A DNA stretch of 9,312 nucleotides from Brevundimonas sp. UBA4609. GTDB lineage: Bacteria > Pseudomonadota > Alphaproteobacteria > Caulobacterales > Caulobacteraceae. The stretch is taken from positions 1 through 9,312 of the forward strand of contig DGIZ01000152.1 in the NCBI GenBank assembly GCA_002386585.1, in the 5' to 3' direction. Below are positions 1-5,585 of this stretch, piece by piece; position 1 is the stretch's first letter, and every line of letters begins with the position of its first letter. A model generated the notes under the pieces. That model saw nothing but the letters and a program-made list of their open reading frames with translations, was not told the origin of the DNA and ran no database searches. Position numbers and translations under genes: made by a program.

Positions 1-323
1 TCCGATCTCGCTTCAGCCTGCACACCACGGGCCAGCGCGCCGACCGGCCCCTGGCCTCGGCGGTCGCCGTCACCGACTGGTCGTCGGGGCGCACCCGGTC
101 CTTCGACTTCGGCCCCGATCATGTGACGGACGAGATGGTCTACGTCCCTAAGCCCGGCGGGACGCACGAGGCCGACGCCTGGCTGGTCGGCCCGACCATC
201 AATCTGAAGGCGGGGGTCAGCGAACTGCATGTTCTGGACCTGATGCACGTCGAGGACGGCCCGGTCGCCACCTGGCGCGCCGATGTGGCCCTGCCGGCGG
301 CCTTCCACGGAAACTGGGCGTGA
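1..323 (+). CDS. Carotenoid oxygenase family protein, C-terminal fragment
   Basis: The reading frame is open from the window edge (first full codon at 3) to a TGA at 321-323, giving about 106 visible residues and no start, so the gene begins outside the window. The segment DEMVYVPKPGG followed by LVGPTINLKAGVSELHVLDL and the ending AAFHGNWA match the C-terminal part of the RPE65/carotenoid cleavage dioxygenase family (which includes lignostilbene dioxygenases). These are seven-bladed propellers with a non-haem Fe(II) held by four histidines, and the His in the terminal HGNW is the expected last iron ligand. The family cleaves C=C bonds in carotenoids, apocarotenoids or stilbenes with O2; which substrate applies here cannot be judged from the C-terminus. 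It is probably cytoplasmic. An intrinsic terminator follows 80 bases after the stop. Family assignment is fairly sure, substrate unknown. Confidence 0.85.
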   Translation, partial: RSRFSLHTTGQRADRPLASAVAVTDWSSGRTRSFDFGPDHVTDEMVYVPKPGGTHEADAWLVGPTINLKAGVSELHVLDLMHVEDGPVATWRADVALPAAFHGNWA

Positions 324-350
324 AAGCCACATCCCGCCTTGTCCTCATCG

Positions 351-368
351 CCGTCCGTCGACGGGCGG
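351..368. other. Short GC hairpin after the carotenoid oxygenase gene
   Basis: CCGTCCG (351-357) and CGGGCGG (362-368) pair over seven positions, one of them a T-G wobble, around a TCGA tetraloop, 27 bases after the stop codon. Only two T's follow, so it is not a convincing terminator by itself. It may protect the mRNA 3' end or be incidental in such GC-rich DNA. Confidence 0.3.
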
Positions 369-402
369 TTGACCCCCGCCGTCGAACGGGCCAAGACCCC
401 TG

Positions 403-439
403 CGCCGCCCAGATGCCTATCGTGGGGCGGCGTCTTTTT
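403..439 (+). terminator. Intrinsic terminator between carotenoid oxygenase gene and corA
   Basis: CGCCGCCC (403-410) pairs perfectly with GGGCGGCG (425-432) around a 14-base loop, and is followed by TCTTTTT (433-439). This is a standard Rho-independent terminator. It most simply ends the upstream gene. Because no clear corA promoter can be seen between it and corA, it could also act as an attenuator if corA is transcribed from further upstream. Confidence 0.75.
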
Positions 440-451
440 GGAAACCCTCAG

Positions 452-499
452 ATGAACCCCGAAGACCGAAGTCCGTCTTCAACTTCTTCGACGCTCTGA
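452..499 (+). CDS. Possible 15-codon leader ORF upstream of corA
   Basis: ATG at 452 opens a 15-codon frame (MNPEDRSPSSTSSTL) ending at TGA 497-499, 48 bases before the corA start. A GGAA at 440-443 lies 8 bases before the ATG and could serve as its ribosome-binding site, although it sits directly after the terminator T-run. The frame is the same as that of corA, so only this TGA separates them. The stop codon lies at the edge of the alternative stem described in the corA leader. Leader peptides controlling Mg2+ transporter genes are known in enterobacteria (mgtL, corL), but no sequence similarity to them is claimed. Translation is unproven and a chance ORF of this length is quite possible. 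Confidence 0.3.
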   Translation: MNPEDRSPSSTSSTL

Positions 500-543
500 G
501 GACGCTCCGCTTCCGCGCGAGGGTGTCCTCGCGAAAGGAAGCG
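498..543 (+). promoter_or_regulatory. corA leader hairpin covering the ribosome-binding site, with alternative stem
   Basis: CGCTTCC (508-514) pairs perfectly with GGAAGCG (537-543). Directly inside it CGCGAGG (516-522) pairs perfectly with CCTCGCG (527-533) around a GTGT loop, with only G515 opposite A534-A536 unpaired. The corA Shine-Dalgarno AAAGGAAG (534-541, 6 bases before ATG 548) is thus largely inside the stem. A competing 10-bp stem joins 498-507 to 521-530 (eight Watson-Crick pairs and two G-T wobbles); it destroys the inner helix and leaves the ribosome-binding site unpaired. The pairing is directly visible; regulation by it is inference. The M-box Mg2+ riboswitch is longer and I do not recognise it here. 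Confidence 0.5.
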
Positions 544-547
544 ACTT

Positions 548-1528
548 ATGCTGAACGCCTATGACTGGCGCGCCGATCGGCTCGTGCGCCTGGATACGGC
601 CGTGGAACACGGCCCCGCCTGCTGGATCGACCTCGTCTCCCCGACCGCCGAGGAGGCGGCCGCGCTGGAGACCCTGACCGGCATCGACCTTCCCAGCCGG
701 GACGAGATGGACGACGTCGAACCGTCCGCCCGCCTTTACGCCGAGGACGGCGGCGTCTTCATGATCGCCGCCGTGGCCACGGATCTGGAGACCCATGATC
801 CGGTCAAGACGCCGGTGAGCTTCATTCTCAAGGGCGGGCGGCTGGTGACGGTGCGCTACGGCCAGCCGCGCGCCTTTCCCGTCTTCATCGCCCACGCCAC
901 CAACAAGCCGGGCGAGAGGCTGGCGACCGGCGAGAGCATCATGCTGGGGCTGATCGAAGCCATCATCGATCGCTACGCCGACGCCCTGGAGGCCAAGGGG
1001 GTCGAGCTGGAGGGCATTTCGCGGCTGATTTTCCGCAAGCGCGACCCCCGCGCCATGGAAAGCCACAACCTGCAGTCGGTGATCCAGGACATCGGTCGGG
1101 CCGGCGACTTCCTGGCCCTGATCCGCGAGAGCCTGTCCAGCCTGCAACGGCTGCTGGCCTATCACGCGGCGCTGTCGGCCTCCCGCGCGCCCGGCAAGGC
1201 CGACCGCGAAGCGCGCCAGACCCTGCGTCTTATGCAGCGCGATGCGGCGGCGCTGAGCGAGCTCAGCATCTCGATGTCGTCCAAGGTGACCTTCCTGATG
1301 GACGCCACCCTGGGGCTGATCAACCTGGAGCAGAACCAGATCATCAAGATCTTCTCGGTCGCCGCCGTGGCCCTGCTGCCGCCGACGCTGATCGCCTCCA
1401 TCTACGGCATGAACTTCGATGTCATGCCGGAGCTGCACTGGCGTTACGGCTATCCGGCGGCGGTCGGCGCCATGGTGCTGTCGGCGGCCCTGCCGTATTT
1501 CTACTTCCGCAAGAAGCGCTGGCTGTAG
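548..1528 (+). CDS. corA: CorA-family magnesium/divalent cation transporter
   Basis: A 326-residue inner-membrane channel protein of the CorA metal ion transporter (MIT) family, which works as a homopentamer and imports Mg2+ (also Co2+ and Ni2+ in some members). The N-terminus MLNAYDWRADRLVRLD lines up with the start of E. coli CorA, which fixes ATG 548 as the start; an in-frame TGA at 497-499 also rules out a longer form. Residues 1 to about 250 form the large cytoplasmic alpha/beta and long-helix domain. Two membrane helices follow at roughly 264-285 and 295-317. The signature G287-M288-N289 in YGMNF, followed by MPELHW, sits in the loop between them as the selectivity filter. The C-terminus is basic (RKKRWL), as expected on the cytoplasmic side. 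Length is normal for the family (about 316 in E. coli). The ribosome-binding site AAAGGAAG lies in a predicted hairpin. The gene is convergent with the LytTR regulator, with only 4 bases between the stops and no terminator there. Confidence 0.95.
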   Translation: MLNAYDWRADRLVRLDTAVEHGPACWIDLVSPTAEEAAALETLTGIDLPSRDEMDDVEPSARLYAEDGGVFMIAAVATDLETHDPVKTPVSFILKGGRLVTVRYGQPRAFPVFIAHATNKPGERLATGESIMLGLIEAIIDRYADALEAKGVELEGISRLIFRKRDPRAMESHNLQSVIQDIGRAGDFLALIRESLSSLQRLLAYHAALSASRAPGKADREARQTLRLMQRDAAALSELSISMSSKVTFLMDATLGLINLEQNQIIKIFSVAAVALLPPTLIASIYGMNFDVMPELHWRYGYPAAVGAMVLSAALPYFYFRKKRWL

Positions 1529-1532
1529 GGGC

Positions 1533-2303
1533 TCACCACCAGCCCGCGTCGCGCAGGGCCTTGGCGTAGCGGCGGCTGACGGGGACGACCAGTCCCCCGT
1601 CCAGCGTCAGCGCGGCGCGGCCGTCGCCGCGCGCGACCGAGGCCACGGCGTCACGGGCCGCCCACCAGCTGCGATGGGTCTGGGCGCCCTCCAGCCCTTC
1701 CAGTTCCGCCAGGGCGTCCGACAGGCGCATCAGGATCAGGTCGGAGCCCCTGTCCGTGTGCAGGCGCAGATAGTGATCCTCGGCCTGGACGGCGATCAGG
1801 CGCGCGCCGCGCAGTTTCGAGGGCAGGCGGTCCAGGAAGCGGGCGGGCGCGTCGCCCGGCGCGGCGGCGTGGGTCTCGACGGGCTGCTTGCGGCCCAGAA
1901 AGACGTTGAGGGCGCTCAGTACGGCGGTGATCAGGGCCACGGGCGGGAAGAAGTGGACCAGGTCGTCGGCGTGACGCAGCCGTCCCTCGAACATCAGGCC
2001 GGTCAGGGCCCAGACCATGAGGGTCAACGGCCCCGTGATGACCAGGGTCAGGGCGGCGACGCCCAGCCACGGGCGCGCGTCCACGTCGATGAACCGTTCG
2101 ACCAGCAGGCTGCACAGGTGCCCCCACAGGCCGCCGACGACGAGCACGGGCATCCAATAGGCCAGACGCTGCGCCAGCGGCGCGCCGTTGGAGCCAAAGG
2201 CGCCGCCGAGCGCCAGGAAGACGCCCGCCCCTACAGCGACCGCCAGGCCGCGCAGGAAGTCGCGCGCCTTGGAGCCTGGCGAGAAATCCAGTCGAGGGGT
2301 CAC
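1533..2303 (-). CDS. Membrane-anchored LytTR-domain transcriptional regulator
   Basis: A 256-residue protein read from GTG 2303-2301 to TGA 1535-1533. Four hydrophobic segments at about 17-37, 46-68, 78-101 and 114-136 predict a four-helix membrane domain. A short linker precedes a C-terminal LytTR DNA-binding domain at about 160-256, with the typical AEDHYLRLHT (174-183), a leucine-rich stretch, then THRSWWAARDAV (209-220) and a terminal PVSRRYAKALR. LytTR domains bind promoter DNA as beta-rich modules; here the domain would be tethered to the inner membrane. No receiver domain is present, so it is not a classical response regulator. The GTG start is chosen because it overlaps the TetR stop in GTGA, suggesting translational coupling; a longer frame reaching 2753 only shadows the TetR gene. 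No strong SD is seen before the GTG. The target and signal are unknown. Confidence 0.85.
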   Translation of the reverse strand: MTPRLDFSPGSKARDFLRGLAVAVGAGVFLALGGAFGSNGAPLAQRLAYWMPVLVVGGLWGHLCSLLVERFIDVDARPWLGVAALTLVITGPLTLMVWALTGLMFEGRLRHADDLVHFFPPVALITAVLSALNVFLGRKQPVETHAAAPGDAPARFLDRLPSKLRGARLIAVQAEDHYLRLHTDRGSDLILMRLSDALAELEGLEGAQTHRSWWAARDAVASVARGDGRAALTLDGGLVVPVSRRYAKALRDAGWW

Positions 2304-3028
2304 GCGCGCGTCGGACCGCAGACGGCGCGGAAGCCGGCGGCGGCGAACCGCACCATGTAGTCGCAGGCGCTGTCCAGATCGCCCGAGCGGCACAGCCCGC
2401 CCGACAGGCGGTCCAGACGCCCGGTCTCGCCCAGGGTCAGGGTCAGGGCCCCCGACAGATTGTGATAGGCCCAATAGAGGTCGGCCTCGTCCGCCTCGGG
2501 CATGATGCGCTTGACCAGCTCCAGCAGGCGACGGATCGCCGGGTCGAAATAGCGGGCCATGGTCTCGCCGCCGAAGGCCGGGTTGGCGTTGGTCTGGGCC
2601 ACCAGGGCGGCGTAGTGCTTCCACCCCGGCCCGCCCTTCAGCGACCACTGGAACGGCGGGCGCAGGAAGGCCTCGAACAACCCCTCCAGCGTCATGGCCT
2701 CGCCCGCCGCCTCTGCGTAGCGGTCGACCGCGGCCACGCGCTCGGCGTTCCACACCTCGGCGCGGCGGTTGAAGACGGCGTCGAACAGCTCCTTCTTGGC
2801 CCCGAAATAATAGTGGACCAGGGCCGTATCCACGCCCGCCTCGCGCGCCACCTCGCGGATGGTGACGCCATAGAAGCCATGCTTGGAGAACAGGTCCTCG
2901 GCCGCGTTCAGGATGGCCTCGCGCGTCTCCCCGGCGACGGCCGCCTTGGACTTCTTGGGACGCCCGCGTCGCGCCGGGGCGGCGGGCGGGGCTGGAATCT
3001 GGGGCGGCGGCAGGTCGCTCTTCGTCAT
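2300..3028 (-). CDS. TetR/AcrR-family transcriptional regulator
   Basis: A 242-residue regulator. Residues 1-30 are a proline/alanine-rich tail ending in a basic stretch with RRGRPKKSK (20-28), whose RGRP core resembles an AT-hook. The TetR N-terminal DNA-binding domain follows at about 34-86, with NAAEDLFSKHGFYGVTIREV and then the recognition-helix region AGVDTALVHYYFGAKKELF (64-82), diagnostic of the family. Residues about 100-235 are the helical ligand-binding and dimerisation domain, which is not specific enough to name a ligand. Such proteins usually repress as dimers and release DNA on binding a small molecule. ATG 3028 is the only sensible start; no SD precedes it, and the predicted promoter would give an mRNA with almost no leader. 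Its stop overlaps the start of the LytTR gene by 4 bases. It is divergent from the TonB-dependent receptor, its most likely regulatory target along with itself. Confidence 0.93.
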   Translation of the reverse strand: MTKSDLPPPQIPAPPAAPARRGRPKKSKAAVAGETREAILNAAEDLFSKHGFYGVTIREVAREAGVDTALVHYYFGAKKELFDAVFNRRAEVWNAERVAAVDRYAEAAGEAMTLEGLFEAFLRPPFQWSLKGGPGWKHYAALVAQTNANPAFGGETMARYFDPAIRRLLELVKRIMPEADEADLYWAYHNLSGALTLTLGETGRLDRLSGGLCRSGDLDSACDYMVRFAAAGFRAVCGPTRA

Positions 3029-3034
3029 GGCCGG

Positions 3035-3064
3035 AAGCTAGTCGCGCTTCGGGGGTTAGTGCAA
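3035..3064 (-). promoter_or_regulatory. Possible promoter for the TetR-LytTR operon
   Basis: On the minus strand TTGCAC (3064-3059) and TAGCTT (3040-3035) are separated by 18 bases, a fair sigma-70-type match. Transcription would start close to 3028, the first base of the TetR ATG, implying a leaderless mRNA and fitting the absence of an SD. The match is only moderate. Confidence 0.35.
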
Positions 3065-3084
3065 CGGCGCCACAGGGCGGGCTC

Positions 3085-3097
3085 TTCCGTGACGGAA
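3085..3097. promoter_or_regulatory. Perfect 13-base palindrome, candidate TetR operator
   Basis: TTCCGT and ACGGAA are exact inverted repeats around one central G, in the intergenic region between the divergent TetR and receptor genes. TetR-family dimers typically bind palindromes of about this size next to their own genes. It lies 57 bases from the TetR start and 15 bases upstream of the receptor's putative -35. Binding by this TetR is inferred from position and symmetry only. Confidence 0.5.
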
Positions 3098-3106
3098 ATC
3101 AGGCTT

Positions 3107-3125
3107 GGCCGTTTGACAGGCGGCC
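3107..3125. promoter_or_regulatory. Inverted repeat around the receptor gene -35 box
   Basis: GGCCG (3107-3111) and CGGCC (3121-3125) are inverted repeats 9 bases apart, and the 9 bases contain TTGACA (3113-3118). A protein bound here would block a promoter using that -35. The arms are short and GC-rich, so chance is a real possibility. Confidence 0.3.
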
Positions 3126-3142
3126 GAAACCCGGTCACCTAT
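3113..3142 (+). promoter_or_regulatory. Possible promoter of the TonB-dependent receptor gene
   Basis: TTGACA at 3113-3118 is a perfect sigma-70 -35. The best -10 at a proper distance is weak (ACCTAT, 3137-3142, spacer 18), with CTATGCT (3139-3145) an alternative. The transcript would carry a leader of about 50 bases, relatively AT-rich for this window, which contains a direct repeat GCTGAA (3143-3148 and 3160-3165) and a small inverted repeat ACGCT/AGCGT (3158-3162 and 3171-3175). Confidence 0.4.
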
Positions 3143-3199
3143 GCTGAAAATCATTGAACGCTGAATAAAAAGCGTCATCGGGTTGGAAACAAGATTGGG

Positions 3200-5464
3200 A
3201 TGCACATGAACAGACTCGTGAAGACCGCCCTGCTGGCGGGCGCCGCATTCGGCGCAATGGCCTCGGCCGCTCAGGCGCAGGACGTGACGACGCAGGAGGC
3301 TGCGGCCCAGGTCGAAGACATCATCGTCACCGCCCGCCGCACCGAGGAGTCGGCCCAGAAGACGCCGCTGGCCTTGACGGCCTTCAGCGGCGAGACGCTG
3401 GAGCGCACCGGCGCTCAACAGGTCACCGATCTGCAGGGTGCGGTGCCGAACCTGAACCTGGTCCAGGGCCGGGGCTCGTCGAACGCGACCAACATCTACA
3501 TCCGCGGCGTGGGCCAGCCCGACGCGCTGCAGACCTTCGATCCGGCGGTCGGGGTCTATGTCGACGACGTCTATTATTCGCGTATTCGCGGCACCCAGTT
3601 CGACCTGCTGGATCTGGAGCGCGTCGAGATTCTGCGCGGCCCGCAGGGTACGCTGTATGGCAAGAACACCATCGGCGGCGCCATGAAACTGGTGTCGCGC
3701 CGTCCGGACCAGGAGTTCCGCGCCCGCGCCTCGGCCGCCTATGGCGACTATGATCTGGTTGAAGTCCAGGGCGCCGTGTCCGGCCCCGTGACCGACAACC
3801 TGGCCCTGGGCCTGTCGGCTCTGCATTCGGAGCGCGGCGGCTATGTCACCGATCCGGCCACCGGCGCCGAATACAACGACAAGAACTCGACCGCCGTGCG
3901 CGCCAGCCTGGCCTGGGATCCGGCGTCGAACTTCCGCATCGACCTGAACGCGGACTACGCCAAGGACGATGCGGGCATGACGGTCGGTCAGGCCCAGAAT
4001 GATCTGACGGACCTGTTGAAGACCACGGTGCTGCGCCCCGTGCCGAACCCGGTTCCGGAATATGATTTCAAGACCCGTACGACGCCGGGCCTGCCGAACG
4101 AGACGCGGCTGGAGACCTGGGGCACGGCGCTGCGCGCGACCTGGGATCTGTCCGACGCCCTGTCGCTGAAGTCGATCACCGCCTATCGCGGCCTGAACAC
4201 CGACGACTACATCGACTTCGACGCCACGGAACTGGAGATCGCCGACGCCCTGGTGGCCGTGGATCAGACCCAGTTCAGCCAGGAGCTGCAGCTGACCTAT
4301 ACCGGCGATCGTCTGAACGCGGTCGCGGGCCTGTACTACCTGAAGGAAGACGTCGACTCCCATCAGGAGAGCTACAACGACGCTCTGCTGGGACCGGCGT
4401 TCGGCAACTCCGGCTTCCTGCGCACCATCGACGACACCCTGGAGACGACCTCCAAGGCCGTCTACGGCAACCTCAGCTATGACGTGACCGACAAGCTGCG
4501 CCTGTCGGCGGGCGTCCGCTATACTGAGGAAGAGAAGGACTACTGGCGCACGACGTCGACCTTCTACAGCCTGCTGCCGGCGTTCAACGCGACCTATGTC
4601 TTCGCTCCAGACGTGGGCAAGTACGACGACACTTCGATCATGCTGTCGGCCGATTATTTGTTGTCCGACGACGCCATGGTCTATGCCCGCTATTCGCAGG
4701 GCTTCAAGTCGGGCGGCTTCAACGGCCGCGCCAACTCCCCGACCGAGGCGACCGAGTACCAGCCGGAAACGGCGGACTCGTTCGAGGTCGGCGCCAAGAC
4801 CTCGTTCTGGGATCGTCGCGCCCGCCTGAACCTCGCGGCCTTCATGACCAAGTATGAAGACTTCCAGGCTCGCGTCGCCGGTCTCGACACGGACCCGGTG
4901 ACGGGTCTGCCCGCCCCGGTTCTGTCGGTGCTGAACGCCGGTCAGCTGGACATCTTCGGCTTCGAGCTGGAGGGCGTTCTGGTCCCGATCCGCGGCCTGA
5001 CGCTGGACGCCCAGGTCGGCTTCCTCGAAGCCGACTACAAGGAGTTCAAGGACGACCGCTTCACCAACTTCGGCGGCAGCCGCGCCTTCCAGGACCCGGC
5101 CTTCTCGCCCAAGTGGACCCTGCGGTTCGGCGGCCAGTACGAATGGTTCCTGTCGGGCGGCTCCTCGGTGACCGTCGGCGGCGCGGCCAAGTTCCGCTCG
5201 AAGATGGCCCTGGCGGTCGACAACACCTACGAGAACACGGCGACCGAGATCCCCGGCATGTATCAGGACGACTACTGGCTGTACGACGCCCGCGTCGTCT
5301 GGTCGGACGCGTCGGACCGTTATTCGGTCGGCCTGTATGGCCAGAACCTGTCGGACGAGGTCTACAAGACCGACGCTCAGGAGTTCTCGTCCATCGGCAA
5401 CATCCGCACCGCCTATTACGGCGCGCCGCGGACCTGGATGATCAAGGTTTCGGCCAAGTATTGA
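3200..5464 (+). CDS. TonB-dependent outer-membrane receptor
   Basis: A 754-residue receptor of the TonB-dependent transporter family, which takes up scarce or bulky substrates through the outer membrane using energy from TonB-ExbB-ExbD. A signal peptide with basic MNRLVKTALL and an alanine-rich core ends at ASAAQA with likely cleavage after Ala26. DIIVTARR (40-47) is a good Ton-box candidate. The plug domain spans about 50-175 and shows IYIRGVG (99-105), VGVYVDDVYYSR (118-129), LERVEILRGPQGTLYGKNTIGG (starting at 139) and AMKLVSRRP. The remainder is the 22-strand barrel, ending in IKVSAKY with the C-terminal aromatic residue recognised by the Bam complex. Length and domain order are complete. 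ATG 3206 is an alternative start, better placed behind GGGA (3197-3200); it shortens the signal peptide by two residues. No motif identifies the substrate. The divergent TetR gene is the likely regulator. Confidence 0.95.
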   Translation: MHMNRLVKTALLAGAAFGAMASAAQAQDVTTQEAAAQVEDIIVTARRTEESAQKTPLALTAFSGETLERTGAQQVTDLQGAVPNLNLVQGRGSSNATNIYIRGVGQPDALQTFDPAVGVYVDDVYYSRIRGTQFDLLDLERVEILRGPQGTLYGKNTIGGAMKLVSRRPDQEFRARASAAYGDYDLVEVQGAVSGPVTDNLALGLSALHSERGGYVTDPATGAEYNDKNSTAVRASLAWDPASNFRIDLNADYAKDDAGMTVGQAQNDLTDLLKTTVLRPVPNPVPEYDFKTRTTPGLPNETRLETWGTALRATWDLSDALSLKSITAYRGLNTDDYIDFDATELEIADALVAVDQTQFSQELQLTYTGDRLNAVAGLYYLKEDVDSHQESYNDALLGPAFGNSGFLRTIDDTLETTSKAVYGNLSYDVTDKLRLSAGVRYTEEEKDYWRTTSTFYSLLPAFNATYVFAPDVGKYDDTSIMLSADYLLSDDAMVYARYSQGFKSGGFNGRANSPTEATEYQPETADSFEVGAKTSFWDRRARLNLAAFMTKYEDFQARVAGLDTDPVTGLPAPVLSVLNAGQLDIFGFELEGVLVPIRGLTLDAQVGFLEADYKEFKDDRFTNFGGSRAFQDPAFSPKWTLRFGGQYEWFLSGGSSVTVGGAAKFRSKMALAVDNTYENTATEIPGMYQDDYWLYDARVVWSDASDRYSVGLYGQNLSDEVYKTDAQEFSSIGNIRTAYYGAPRTWMIKVSAKY

Positions 5465-5490
5465 TGCTGCAGGCCTGAGCGCAGCGTACT

Positions 5491-5527
5491 GGGCGGCGGT
5501 TCGTTGGAGCCGCCGCCCTTCTTTTTT
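5491..5527 (+). terminator. Strong intrinsic terminator after the receptor gene
   Basis: GGGCGGCGG (5491-5499) pairs perfectly with CCGCCGCCC (5510-5518) around a 10-base loop, followed by TTCTTTTTT (5519-5527). It begins 27 bases after the receptor stop and lies 58 bases before the MFS start. The two genes are therefore probably not simply co-transcribed; read-through or a separate promoter is needed for the permease. Confidence 0.9.
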
Positions 5528-5535
5528 CGTGGCGC

Positions 5536-5551
5536 GCGGCCGTCGGGCCGC
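5536..5551. other. Hairpin between terminator and MFS start
   Basis: GCGGCC (5536-5541) and GGCCGC (5546-5551) form a perfect 6-bp stem with a GTCG loop, in the 58 bases where an MFS promoter would be expected. I see no good -35/-10 pair in this stretch; GCTA at 5550-5553 is a partial match to the Caulobacter -10. The function, if any, is unknown. Confidence 0.3.
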
Positions 5552-5585
5552 TACCGTCGCCGCAGCAGCCAGTCGGGGAAGGCCC

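Noticed and set aside
461..486. Overlapping stems GAAGAC/GTCTTC and GAAGT/ACTTC as a pseudoknot
   Set aside because: The pairing order is that of an H-type pseudoknot, but the single-base linker across the six-pair stem is too short, and the GAAG/CTTC repeats make chance pairing likely.
324..547. M-box or other known Mg2+ riboswitch upstream of corA
   Set aside because: The region with supported pairing is only about 50 bases, much shorter than an M-box, and I do not recognise the conserved M-box core.
479..1438. 319-codon antisense frame over corA
   Set aside because: Low-complexity His/Gln/Arg/Gly-rich shadow of corA, with no recognisable domain.
1419..2360. 313-codon plus-strand frame over the LytTR gene
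   Set aside because: Antisense shadow of a clearly recognisable LytTR regulator; composition dominated by Arg, Gln, Ala and Gly.
2304..2753. N-terminal extension of the LytTR gene to a start at 2753
   Set aside because: The extra 150 codons lie entirely within the TetR gene in another frame and have shadow-like composition. GTG 2303, overlapping the TetR stop, gives a normal four-helix plus LytTR protein.
5529..5585. GTG start adding 19 residues to the MFS permease
   Set aside because: It directly follows the terminator T-run without a usable ribosome-binding site, whereas ATG 5586 has GGGGAAGG at the right distance.
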